Shown here piece by piece: positions 6,775 through 13,336 of a stretch of DNA of 64,000 bases. Origin of the DNA: Porcincola intestinalis (GTDB taxonomy: Bacteria > Bacillota > Clostridia > Lachnospirales > Lachnospiraceae); the NCBI RefSeq assembly GCF_009696445.1, contig NZ_VULZ01000013.1, forward strand, positions 1 to 64,000, written 5' to 3'. The translations under genes and the position numbers were made by a program. Each line of letters begins with the position of its first letter. Positions within the stretch are counted from its first letter, which is position 1. The notes beneath the pieces were generated by a model. The model ran no database searches and was not told where the DNA came from. It worked only from the letters and a program-made list of their open reading frames with translations.

Positions 6775-7064
6775 GAACGGTAAGAACACAGCCGGAACGC
6801 CGGCAGCATGAGAAGTGGATGATCGAGTGTACAGCACACAGATATATCTGCCTGTACCGGAACAATGAGGTTGTAATGGGATACAGCAACCTGATGCACA
6901 GCATGGAATCGATCATGGGATACGTAGAGCATAAGACAGGCTGCAGATTCACAGATATTCCGATCCGCGGGAAACGCGAAGACTTCACAGGCCTGATGTT
7001 CGACAAGATATCAGCAAAAGAGGACTTTGAGAGGCAGATGAGGCTGCAGGAGGTGCAGGGATGA
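6771..7064 (+). CDS. Phage protein of unknown function
   Basis: The 97-residue product begins MRTVRTQPERRQHEKWMIEC and is mixed alpha/beta by appearance. Its start overlaps the preceding stop (ATGA) and its end overlaps the start at 7061. An upstream extension is open but would run far into the preceding gene. No family recognised. Confidence 0.6.
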   Translation: MRTVRTQPERRQHEKWMIECTAHRYICLYRNNEVVMGYSNLMHSMESIMGYVEHKTGCRFTDIPIRGKREDFTGLMFDKISAKEDFERQMRLQEVQG

Positions 7065-7306
7065 AGAGGAAGGCAATAGCAAATCTGGCGGCAGCAGGGC
7101 TGACAGTGGGATTCTTCGCAGCAGTCCGCCCGGAAAAGACGCCGTCCATGTGGATGGTGGCATTGTTCGCGATTGCGTTCTTCCAGCTGGGGAAAGCGCA
7201 GATCCACGCGCTGTTCCCGGAAAAGCATTATCTGACAGCCCGCAGGGTATCGATGACGCAGCAGGATGCAGTGCGGTACGCACAGACGCATGTGGGGAGG
7301 GGGTGA
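7061..7306 (+). CDS. Small two-helix membrane protein
   Basis: The 81-residue product has two hydrophobic stretches, residues 5-22 (AIANLAAAGLTVGFFAAV) and 29-43 (SMWMVALFAIAFFQL), followed by a soluble tail of about 35 residues. It is coupled to the preceding gene by an ATGA overlap. Function unknown. Confidence 0.65.
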   Translation: MKRKAIANLAAAGLTVGFFAAVRPEKTPSMWMVALFAIAFFQLGKAQIHALFPEKHYLTARRVSMTQQDAVRYAQTHVGRG

Positions 7307-7398
7307 AAGGAAAGGAGAAACTAGGAAAGCACCAAAGCACCACTGAAAGATCAAAAGAACAACAGAAAAGCACATCCTGGTGATACATCACACAAACA

Positions 7399-7422
7399 GT
7401 CAGACAGCAGGAGCTGTCTGAC
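7399..7422 (+). promoter_or_regulatory. 10-bp perfect hairpin with AGGA loop upstream of the 7468 gene
   Basis: GTCAGACAGC and GCTGTCTGAC pair perfectly around the four-base loop AGGA. No T run follows, so it is not an intrinsic terminator. It lies in the leader of the next gene and displays a GGA in a loop, as in CsrA-type sites. The role is unproven. Confidence 0.45.
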
Positions 7423-7467
7423 AAACCAGGGAAACAAGGGAAACCATAGGGAGAAAGAGAGAAAGAA

Positions 7468-8181
7468 ATGAAGACATACTACGCAAGAATCAGATTCAAA
7501 GAGGACATCCTGGGAACGTCCCCGGCGGACCCGAAGATTCAGGAGAAGTTTGTCAGCAGCAAGATTCCGGACACGGTAATTGATCCGGACACGCAGAAGA
7601 AGGCAGAGATCGCTGGCGTGACTGCAGCAGAGGCGGTCGAGAAGAGCATGACAGTATTTTACAGAAATCAGGACGGACAGCCGATCCTGATGCCGTATCA
7701 GGTAGCCGGATTCCTGAAATCTGCAGCCAAGGCGATCAACGGCGAAGTCGGGAAGGGAACGCCGGCAGCAGATGGCGGAGCGGATGATCAGGGGAAGAAG
7801 AGAAAAGCAGGAAAGAAGGAAGGCTACATCACAGCCTATAAGTCCAAGATCGACCAGTATGTTTTCGTTTCATCCATAGATTACGACTATGACGGAGACG
7901 AGTCGGATCCGGGAATTGTCCTGCATCTTCCGGAAGGAGGAACAATCGGTGACTGCCAGCGTCCACTGAGAGCTGAGACGCTGCAGGGTCCGCGGACAGC
8001 GCTGGCAAATTCGGAGAGCCTGCCGAAAGGAACATGGTGCGAGTTCAAAATCACGGTGCTGCTGGCGGAGATGGAAAAGATGATTCCAAGGTATTTGGAC
8101 TACGGGAAGTACAACGGAATGTGCCAATGGAGAAATTCCGGGAAAGGCCGCTTCAAAGTTGAGGAGATCAAGGAGCTGTAA
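7468..8181 (+). CDS. Conserved phage early protein, possible RAMP-like fold
   Basis: The 237-residue product begins MKTYYARIRFKEDILGTSPA. It has a lysine/glycine-rich insert (GKKRKAGKKEGY, about 112-123), a TLQGPRTALANSE segment and a glycine-containing C-terminus (YGKYNGMCQWRNSGKGRF). This pattern (LLGT near the N-terminus, QGPR..LA in the middle, GxGRF near the end) is familiar from early regions of Firmicutes phages just before replication genes. The ferredoxin-like layout and glycine-rich end recall RAMP proteins, but no CRISPR context exists. Function unknown. AAGAGAGAAAG precedes the start. Confidence 0.7.
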   Translation: MKTYYARIRFKEDILGTSPADPKIQEKFVSSKIPDTVIDPDTQKKAEIAGVTAAEAVEKSMTVFYRNQDGQPILMPYQVAGFLKSAAKAINGEVGKGTPAADGGADDQGKKRKAGKKEGYITAYKSKIDQYVFVSSIDYDYDGDESDPGIVLHLPEGGTIGDCQRPLRAETLQGPRTALANSESLPKGTWCEFKITVLLAEMEKMIPRYLDYGKYNGMCQWRNSGKGRFKVEEIKEL

Positions 8182-8936
8182 CAGCTGAGGAGCAGCAATG
8201 AAAAACTGTGACCCGCAAGGGAAAAGAACAGCAAAGTATTGATATGCCTAGAACGGCAGTGAACTAGATCTGCAGAGAGTAACAGAGAATTGAGCTGTAT
8301 AGCCTACCCATCGTTGCAGCAGAGCTGCATTGATCCGCATGGCCAGGCAAGGGCGTGGACATGCTTTCAATTGCAGGGCTCGGAAAAAGATTAGAGCAGA
8401 TGAGAGCAGAGGCATTGAAATGATGATGAGAGCAGCGGCACTGGACTGACCAGAAAAGTAAAGGAATCGTTTGGATACGCAAAGATTAGGCAGAGAAAGG
8501 GATAGCCTGGATGGGCAGCAGCGTCGCAAAGGTGTGCGAAGCAGGGGATTGGGTTCGCAGCGATCAGTAAAGAATGAATAGCGGATCGGAGTAATGGTTT
8601 AGATTTGCGTAGTGTCGCAATGGAAACGAATTGATACGAAAAGCGGAGGAAAGGATATTCACAGAAAAAAAACAGAGTAGGCATAGAAGTGCTCTCAATT
8701 GCATTGGAATAGAGAAGTTTTGAACGATGAGGCCGAGAACAGATCAAAGGCAGTTGATAGTGCAGCGGAATGGAGCAGAAAGGCTGGGAACAGCAGCGGA
8801 TTTGAACAGATAGGACACGATCTGAAGTTTAAAAGAAAAAGGCCGGTGCCGTATGGCGCCGGCCGCATCAACAAGGGGGGTGATCCCCTTTTTCATCTCG
8901 ATAAAATGTCTAAATTTATGACAAGGAGCCGGGGAG
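8182..8936 (+). other. 755-bp purine-biased region without a credible gene
   Basis: Between the 7468 gene and the Rep gene no frame has an SD-led gene; short open stretches on both strands look like by-products of composition. The top strand is rich in A and G and carries many loosely repeated words (GCATTGA/GCATTGG, AGCAGCGG, GCAAAG). A near-repeat CTTTCAATTGCAGGG/CTCTCAATTGCATTGG is at 8364 and 8693. It ends in two hairpins. Position directly upstream of an HUH Rep gene suggests an origin or a long untranslated leader, which is inference. Confidence 0.5.
8841..8899 (+). terminator. Double hairpin closing the purine-rich region
   Basis: GGCCGGTGCC-GTAT-GGCGCCGGCC (8841-8864) is a 10-bp GC-rich hairpin. 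AAGGGG-GGTGAT-CCCCTT (8874-8890) follows with a T run, forming an intrinsic terminator just before the Rep gene's SD. It would separate early transcription from rep, or the GC hairpin could be a nicking-site structure. Confidence 0.6.
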
Positions 8937-9719
8937 ATGGCGGTCAGGAGAAAGACGTACGCCTTCCGGAAAAACGCCATTGTGGAGGTGGAGGAGTTCC
9001 ATGATGGCAACTATGGCAAACCGGGAGTCAGGAGGAAGCAGCGGAATAGCCCGACAAGAGAAGATAAGCTGAGAGCGAATGCCAGGGAGAAGGCGAAGCG
9101 GTGCAGGCACAGACTCCTGGAGTATTTCACACCGGGAGATGTGATTGCCACATGGACATATCGGCAGGATGAAAGGCCGGAGGATATGGCAGCAGCACTG
9201 AAGGATTTCCAGAAGGCAATCCGGAAGGTAAAGGCCGAGTACAAGCGGCAGGGACGGGAACTTTTCTGGATCCGGAACATCGAACAGGGAACCAGAGGAG
9301 CATGGCATATACACATAATCGTGAATGAAATTGGAAATACCATGAGCATCCTGCAGAATGCCTGGCCGCATGGCGGGACGTGGGCAGACAGGATCGGGAA
9401 GTGTTCGCGGTACTGCCCGGACTTCTCACAGCTGGCGGATTACCTGACGAAGGATGAGCACAGCCTGGAAAAACGGAAGGATGGGAGCATGGCGAAGCCA
9501 AGGCTGCAGCAGGCGAGTTACTCCACATCACGGAACATGCCGCTCCGGCAGCCGAAGGTCGACAGGCTGATACGGTGGAAACCAGAAGTGAAGCCGAAGA
9601 AGGGATACAGGATCCTGCAGATATTTACTGGGGTAAACCCGATGACAGGATTCATGTACCGGAGATATTCGATGATACGGGAGGGCGAAGATGACGGTAG
9701 ATATCCTGATCTTGACTGA
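8937..9719 (+). CDS. HUH-type rolling-circle replication initiator (Rep)
   Basis: The 260-residue product carries the signature of HUH endonucleases: an H-x-H metal motif, H124 and H126 in GAWHIHIIVN, and a catalytic-tyrosine motif, Y169 in QLADYLTKDEH, preceded by an ATWTYRQDERP strand. Such proteins nick one strand at an origin, stay bound through the tyrosine and start rolling-circle synthesis. It is preceded by a strong SD (GGAGCCGGGGAG). No helicase, primase or DnaA-type loader is seen in the prophage, so this is likely its only replication initiator. Confidence 0.8.
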   Translation: MAVRRKTYAFRKNAIVEVEEFHDGNYGKPGVRRKQRNSPTREDKLRANAREKAKRCRHRLLEYFTPGDVIATWTYRQDERPEDMAAALKDFQKAIRKVKAEYKRQGRELFWIRNIEQGTRGAWHIHIIVNEIGNTMSILQNAWPHGGTWADRIGKCSRYCPDFSQLADYLTKDEHSLEKRKDGSMAKPRLQQASYSTSRNMPLRQPKVDRLIRWKPEVKPKKGYRILQIFTGVNPMTGFMYRRYSMIREGEDDGRYPDLD

Positions 9720-10059
9720 CAGCAGGGAGCAGCGGAGAAGCCAGAAGAAGTACTGGTACTCGATGAAGTGCGACCTGAATGGGGAACTGAAGAAGACGGA
9801 AGGCACAGGCCAGATCGACGGAACCTATCACCAGGCGACACTGGCCGCGCTGATCAGTGCAATGAGTCGCCTGAAGCGGCCGGCAGATGTCTGCATCCAT
9901 ACACAGGACAGGTACGTACGGTCAGCGATTACAGGCAGCCTGCCGAAGTGGGCCCAAAGCGGATTTGTGGCAGCAGGCGGAAGGGAGCTGGCGAACCGGA
10001 AGGAGTGGGAGGAGGTATGGAGATATTCAAAGGGACACAGAGTCACAGCGGCAGGGTGA
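9691..10059 (+). CDS. RNase H-like fold protein, catalytic residues degenerate
   Basis: The 122-residue product follows the RNase HI layout: an N-terminal strand (VDILILTDSREQ), a helix (ATLAALISAMSRL), a central strand with CIHTQDRYVRSAI in place of the usual SDSQYV, and an end with NRKEWEEVW in place of NxDLW. The usual second acidic residue (E) and third (D) are not at their expected places, so it may bind nucleic acid without cutting. It overlaps the end of rep by 29 bases, which ties it to replication. Confidence 0.6.
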   Translation: MTVDILILTDSREQRRSQKKYWYSMKCDLNGELKKTEGTGQIDGTYHQATLAALISAMSRLKRPADVCIHTQDRYVRSAITGSLPKWAQSGFVAAGGRELANRKEWEEVWRYSKGHRVTAAG

Positions 10060-10070
10060 GGGGAGAAAAG

Positions 10071-10120
10071 CGCCAATGCATACCAACACGCACCAACACA
10101 CACCAATACGCGCCAACACG
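10071..10120 (+). repeat. Five tandem 10-bp iterons
   Basis: Five successive 10-bp units (CGCCAATGCA, TACCAACACG, CACCAACACA, CACCAATACG, CGCCAACACG) share CACCAACACG. Two more units, TGCAAACACG and CGCCAACACG, lie at 10157-10176. They sit in a 240-bp gap without a gene just after rep and its partner, and look like binding sites for Rep. Confidence 0.75.
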
Positions 10121-10121
10121 T

Positions 10122-10146
10122 ATCGCTTGGCTTGAATTCAAGCGAT
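10122..10146 (+). other. Palindrome between iteron clusters, candidate origin structure
   Basis: CTTGAATTCAAG at 10131-10142 is a perfect 12-bp palindrome. It overlaps the inverted repeat ATCGCTT (10122-10128)/AAGCGAT (10140-10146). It lies between the five-unit and two-unit iteron clusters, an arrangement like rolling-circle or theta origins with a cruciform beside iterons. Confidence 0.5.
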
Positions 10147-10301
10147 TGATTTGGGGTGCAAACACGCGCCAACACGCTGTGATAAAGCCCGGAATCGATT
10201 GCGCATTTGCAATGGGTTGAGCCTGGACGATGATGAATTGCACACAATCTAAAAGGCAAGGTGTACAGCGTTTACAAGTGCTGGAGGATTTTGAAGGGCG
10301 A

Positions 10302-10598
10302 ATGAAAAGAAAAAAATCAGCGATCGCTGGCGACCGGGAGAACGTCTGTTTCATCTGCGGAAAGCAGGGACGGATGGAGAAGCACCATATGCTGCACGGT
10401 CCATACCGTAAAGCAGCAGACAGGTTTCACCTGGTTTGCCACCTGTGCAGGGATTGTCACCAGGCGTTGCACGATAAGGGGCTGCACGACAGAGAGCTGC
10501 AGGTCATCGCGCAACGGACATTCGAACGCATGTACGGACACACGGAATTCATGCAGGTATTCGGGAAGTCGTGGATAGAAGGAGGAGAGGATGAATAA
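10302..10598 (+). CDS. HNH-type nuclease-like phage protein
   Basis: From ATG 10302 (GAAGGG upstream) the product has 98 residues. It has a zinc-binding CFICGK pair, an EKHHMLHG histidine motif and a CHLCRDCHQALHD second cysteine/histidine cluster, matching small HNH endonucleases of phage recombination/NinG-like type. A start at 10230 is open but its SD is poor and adds an unrelated extension. It may process replication or packaging intermediates. The end overlaps the next gene by eight bases. Confidence 0.75.
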   Translation: MKRKKSAIAGDRENVCFICGKQGRMEKHHMLHGPYRKAADRFHLVCHLCRDCHQALHDKGLHDRELQVIAQRTFERMYGHTEFMQVFGKSWIEGGEDE

Positions 10599-10833
10599 AG
10601 AACCGGGAAAGAGTGCAAAGGCGGAAGCGGAGATCACGATCAAGGTTGACGGCCAGGACGTAAAGATGGATTACACCGGAAACATGGCAGGGCTTCTGTG
10701 CGCAGCAATGGGAATCATTCAGTCGGTGGCAGACAAAACAGGGAAGAATCCAGAATATATACTGGCAGCAATGTTGGAAACAGAGGTGATGGGTGGTGTG
10801 AAAGATACGACAACGGCACAGGGAAAGGAATGA
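10591..10833 (+). CDS. Small phage protein
   Basis: The 80-residue product begins MNKEPGKSAKAEAEITIKVD, with a beta-rich N-terminal half and a helical middle (NMAGLLCAAMGIIQSVADKTG). The start overlaps the preceding gene; GGAGGAGAGG is the SD. Proteins of this form occur in phage early operons without known function. Confidence 0.65.
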   Translation: MNKEPGKSAKAEAEITIKVDGQDVKMDYTGNMAGLLCAAMGIIQSVADKTGKNPEYILAAMLETEVMGGVKDTTTAQGKE

Positions 10834-10840
10834 AGAGTGA

Positions 10841-11221
10841 ATGATGGAGGACGAGGTAAAGCGGATCCAGAGGACAGGAACCTGCAGATACTGCCATCAG
10901 CAAAGGTTCGTAGAAGTGCCAGAGGATGCCGATGAGGAAGAGATAAATGATACTGCCACAGAAGAGTGTGACTGTGAGGAGGCACTTCAGGAAAAGGAAC
11001 GGCAGCAGAAAATAGAAGCCGCGCAGACATGGGCAGGAAATGTATTCACGCCTGGTCCACAACTGGACACAGTGATGAGTGCCATCAGAGCAGTTGCTGA
11101 AAGGAAAGTGGAAAGTGTAACGATCAAGATATTAAAAAGGACATGGACGATCGACAAGGATGCAAACGGGATGATCCGAATCAGGATGACATACAAGGAT
11201 ACAAACGAAGAGACATTCTGA
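10841..11221 (+). CDS. Phage protein with N-terminal zinc-ribbon-like pair
   Basis: The 126-residue product has a CRYCHQ pair near residue 15 and a second CDC pair near 43 (ATEECDCEEA), which could bind zinc. A helical segment and a beta-rich C-terminus (VTIKILKRTWTIDKDANGMIRIRM) follow. Double ATG (10841/10844). Family not recognised; likely nucleic-acid binding by the zinc ribbon, which is inference. Confidence 0.65.
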   Translation: MMEDEVKRIQRTGTCRYCHQQRFVEVPEDADEEEINDTATEECDCEEALQEKERQQKIEAAQTWAGNVFTPGPQLDTVMSAIRAVAERKVESVTIKILKRTWTIDKDANGMIRIRMTYKDTNEETF

Positions 11222-11246
11222 AGGACCGGGGAAGGACAAAAGGGCA

Positions 11247-11465
11247 ATGGATGAAGTCAGAAGGCTGGAAGAAATGGCGAAGGCAGCAGCAGCCCTGGGG
11301 GACAAGCAGGCATTGCACGATGGAGCGGAAGCGCTGAGACGGATGGTGGTGCCGCCAGGGGAATACACTGGGTACTGCCCGAACTGCAGGGAGAGGGTGA
11401 CGATGACGGCCAGATACTGTCGCAGATGCGGGCAGCGGCTGCCGGAGCATAATTGGGACGAATGA
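11247..11465 (+). CDS. Zinc-ribbon phage protein
   Basis: The 72-residue product has a helical N-terminus (MDEVRRLEEMAKAAAALGDK) and a C-terminal four-cysteine ribbon, CPNC...CRRC, typical of small zinc-binding domains. It precedes the late regulator gene by 18 bases. Function unknown. Confidence 0.65.
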   Translation: MDEVRRLEEMAKAAAALGDKQALHDGAEALRRMVVPPGEYTGYCPNCRERVTMTARYCRRCGQRLPEHNWDE

Positions 11466-11483
11466 GGAAATGAGGAGGAGCGG

Positions 11484-11873
11484 ATGGCAAGGGACTACCA
11501 GAGACATGACAGAGATTACAGGCTTCCACAGGCAGCGTATATGGCAACACTCTGGGTGATTCGGGATTATCAGAGAATGAAGGAGGAATATGCATCCATT
11601 GGAACGATCTCATCGCCAAACTGCGACGGAATGCCGCACGCAGCAGGCGGACGGGACGCGAACGCGGATGACGCGATCAGAGCGGCGGCGATTGCCGAAA
11701 AGATCAGCGCGATCGAGAAATCATTGCAGGCAGTCCCTGCTGATCTGCGCAGAGGGGTATGGGAATCGATACAGTACAGGTCGCCATACCCACAGGATGC
11801 GGACCGGACGACATACGGGCGGGCAAAGGCACGGTTCGTCAGAGATGTCGCAAAAAGACTGAAGATCGTATAA
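11484..11873 (+). CDS. ArpU/RinA-like late transcription regulator
   Basis: The 129-residue product begins MARDYQRHDRDYRLPQAAYM and ends in a helix-turn-helix-like segment (ADRTTYGRAKARFVRDVAKRLKIV). This arrangement, LPxAxYMxxLWxIRDYxR then RxGVWxxIxYRxPYP, is common in Firmicutes phages at the boundary between early and late genes, where ArpU/RinA-type activators sit. GAGGAGCGG is the SD. The activator role is by family and position. Confidence 0.7.
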   Translation: MARDYQRHDRDYRLPQAAYMATLWVIRDYQRMKEEYASIGTISSPNCDGMPHAAGGRDANADDAIRAAAIAEKISAIEKSLQAVPADLRRGVWESIQYRSPYPQDADRTTYGRAKARFVRDVAKRLKIV

Positions 11874-11889
11874 GTTGCATCACGGGGGT

Positions 11890-11925
11890 AAAGTTTCGGT
11901 GGTATTATGATAGTGTCGGAAAATG
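11890..11925 (+). promoter_or_regulatory. Possible late promoter region
   Basis: The stretch GTAAAGTTTCGGTGG followed by TATTATGATAG, 16 bases past the late-regulator stop, has a good -10 (TATGAT) and no good -35, as expected of an activator-dependent promoter. I recall similar sequence at this position in related phages. A hairpin, AAGCGG/CCGCTT at 11955-11982, follows. Confidence 0.4.
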
Positions 11926-12010
11926 AAAAGAACCGATGTACTTCTTTCTCCCTTAAGCGGTGGGCGTTAAAGCCTGCCGCTTTGGTAGTTATTCACCAGA
12001 AAAATATCTA

Positions 12011-12039
12011 TTGACAAATGTGTATCGGGTGTGTATTAT
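12011..12039 (+). promoter_or_regulatory. hicAB promoter
   Basis: TTGACA (12011-12016) and TATTAT (12034-12039) are separated by exactly 17 bases and lie 20 bases before the hicA start. It is a sigma-70-type promoter independent of the phage operons, as expected for a toxin-antitoxin unit active in the lysogen. Confidence 0.85.
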
Positions 12040-12058
12040 ATACATATAGGAGGTGCAC

Positions 12059-12229
12059 ATGAAGAGAAGAGATTTGATAAATCGGCTGGAGAATGCAGGT
12101 CTAAAATTCGAAAGGCATGGTACGGATCACGATATCTACAGCAAGGATGGGCAGATAGAAATGATACCGAGGCACCGTGAGATCAACGAAAGACTTGCGA
12201 ACGCCATCTTAAAACGGTGGAGAGCTTAA
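12059..12229 (+). CDS. hicA: HicA-family mRNA interferase toxin
   Basis: The 56-residue product MKRRDLINRLENAGLKFERH... has the double-stranded RNA-binding fold pattern of HicA. The catalytic histidine is at H24 (GTDHDIYSK, in place of the usual GSHHIY). GGAGGTGC lies just upstream. HicA cuts mRNA and is neutralised by HicB, encoded 58 bases downstream. Length is normal for the family. Confidence 0.9.
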   Translation: MKRRDLINRLENAGLKFERHGTDHDIYSKDGQIEMIPRHREINERLANAILKRWRA

Positions 12230-12240
12230 CGGCTCTCCAC
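12217..12240 (+). promoter_or_regulatory. Hairpin overlapping the hicA stop codon
   Basis: GTGGAGAGC and GCTCTCCAC pair perfectly (9 bp) around the loop TTAACG, which holds the hicA stop. Only a weak T tract follows, so it is more likely a processing or attenuation element between toxin and antitoxin than a full terminator. Confidence 0.6.
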
Positions 12241-12287
12241 TTGGGAATCTCTTTTCACACAAATAACATAGGGCGGAGGAAATTAAC

Positions 12288-12707
12288 ATGAAAGCAGCAT
12301 ATCCGACAATACTTACACGAGACAAAAACGTTGTTCTTGTCGAAGTCCCTGATCTTGGAATACTCACAGAAGGGAAGAATGTAGCAGATGCCATTTACAT
12401 GGCGAGGGATGCTATAGGATTGGCGGGCGTCACATTGCAGGACAAGAAGCAGGAAGTACCGAAGCCTTCGGCGCTAGAGGATATTGATGTATCTTCCGGG
12501 ACGTTTGCAGATGCCGGCGCAGGAATCCTGACACTTGTTGATATTGACTTTGACGCATATCGCAGGAAGCTTGACAGGAAAATGGTAAGGAGGAATGTAA
12601 CGCTTCCAGAATGGCTTAATGAAGCGGCGGACGAGGCAAAGCTAAATGTGTCAGGCGTACTGCAAGAAGCACTGAAAGAAAAGCTTGGGTTTGCAAAAGA
12701 AGCATAA
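12288..12707 (+). CDS. hicB: HicB-family antitoxin
   Basis: The 139-residue product has the HicB partial RNase H-like fold (AAYPTILTRDKNVVLVEVPDLGILTEGKNVADAIYMARDAIGL) and a C-terminal ribbon-helix-helix-like DNA-binding part (RNVTLPEWLNEAADEAKLNVSGVLQEALKEKL). It binds HicA and represses the hicAB promoter. GGCGGAGG is the SD. HicAB pairs are frequent in Clostridia phages and serve maintenance or defence. Confidence 0.92.
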   Translation: MKAAYPTILTRDKNVVLVEVPDLGILTEGKNVADAIYMARDAIGLAGVTLQDKKQEVPKPSALEDIDVSSGTFADAGAGILTLVDIDFDAYRRKLDRKMVRRNVTLPEWLNEAADEAKLNVSGVLQEALKEKLGFAKEA

Positions 12708-12722
12708 ATAAACAGCAAGCAG

Positions 12723-12749
12723 GGGGATGCTATAGAGCATTCCCTTTTT
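12723..12749 (+). terminator. hicAB terminator
   Basis: GGGGATGCT and AGCATTCCC pair around ATAG and are followed by five T. It isolates the toxin-antitoxin unit from the late genes. A second GC-rich hairpin, GGCGGGG-CAATCA-CCCCGCC, lies at 12805-12824. Confidence 0.85.
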
Positions 12750-12858
12750 GTGTGGCAGCAGTGCTGCCGGGCGGACAGTTGCAGCCCGCATTAAAAATTC
12801 ACCCGGCGGGGCAATCACCCCGCCCTATTTATACCCTGCCTTATACACCGGAGAGAGC

Positions 12859-13215
12859 ATGCAGAAGAAACCGAAACGAGCAGATCATCAGGGACCACAA
12901 CGTCATCTGTATGAGCACAACCGAAAGATCATATTTGCAACCCAGAGGGTATGTGCAATATGCGGGAAACCAGTGGACTTCTCTCTGAAGTTTCCGGATC
13001 CTATGTCGGCGACATGTGATCATATCATCCCGATCGACAAGGGTGGTGATCCGTCATCCATCGATAACCTACAGCTTGCGCATCTTTGCTGCAATCGGGC
13101 GAAGTCAGATGATATCGTTCGCAAGGTGAAGCACAAAGAAGAAGTAATAACGAACAGGAATCTGCCACAGCACGCTGACTGGATTGCGTACAGATCTAAA
13201 GGTAAGACGAAGTAA
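12859..13215 (+). CDS. HNH endonuclease (packaging-associated)
   Basis: The 118-residue product contains the HNH core: CAICGKPV, then CDHIIPIDKGGD with the catalytic histidine, the N of IDNLQLAHLCCNRAK and a second CxxC-like cysteine pair. ATG at 12859 follows GGAGAG; the earlier TTG is weak. In siphoviruses such HNH proteins sit at the packaging module and assist terminase cleavage at cos. Here the next gene is the portal rather than a small terminase. Confidence 0.88.
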   Translation: MQKKPKRADHQGPQRHLYEHNRKIIFATQRVCAICGKPVDFSLKFPDPMSATCDHIIPIDKGGDPSSIDNLQLAHLCCNRAKSDDIVRKVKHKEEVITNRNLPQHADWIAYRSKGKTK

Positions 13216-13336
13216 AAAAACGTCTGCAGGAATATGGCGGGGGAGTGGTATACCCAGGGCGGCCAAGCGGCAATCAGGCCTGTAACTGCACACACTCTCT
13301 CGAATAGTCAGACCATTTCAAAGCGAGAAAATCAAA

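Noticed and set aside
7150-7383. 77-codon frame overlapping the membrane protein gene at 7061
   Set aside because: No SD at its start, lies out of frame inside a better supported gene, and has low-complexity composition.
7468-8181. CRISPR Cas7/RAMP gene
   Set aside because: The glycine-rich end recalls RAMP proteins, but there is no repeat array or other cas gene; its place fits a phage early protein.
8248-8747. Leftward frames in the purine-rich region
   Set aside because: They are Ser/Cys/Leu/Pro-rich shadows of a purine-rich top strand, without SD or domain.
10071-10176. CRISPR-like array
   Set aside because: Units are 10 bp and directly tandem with no spacers; they are iterons.
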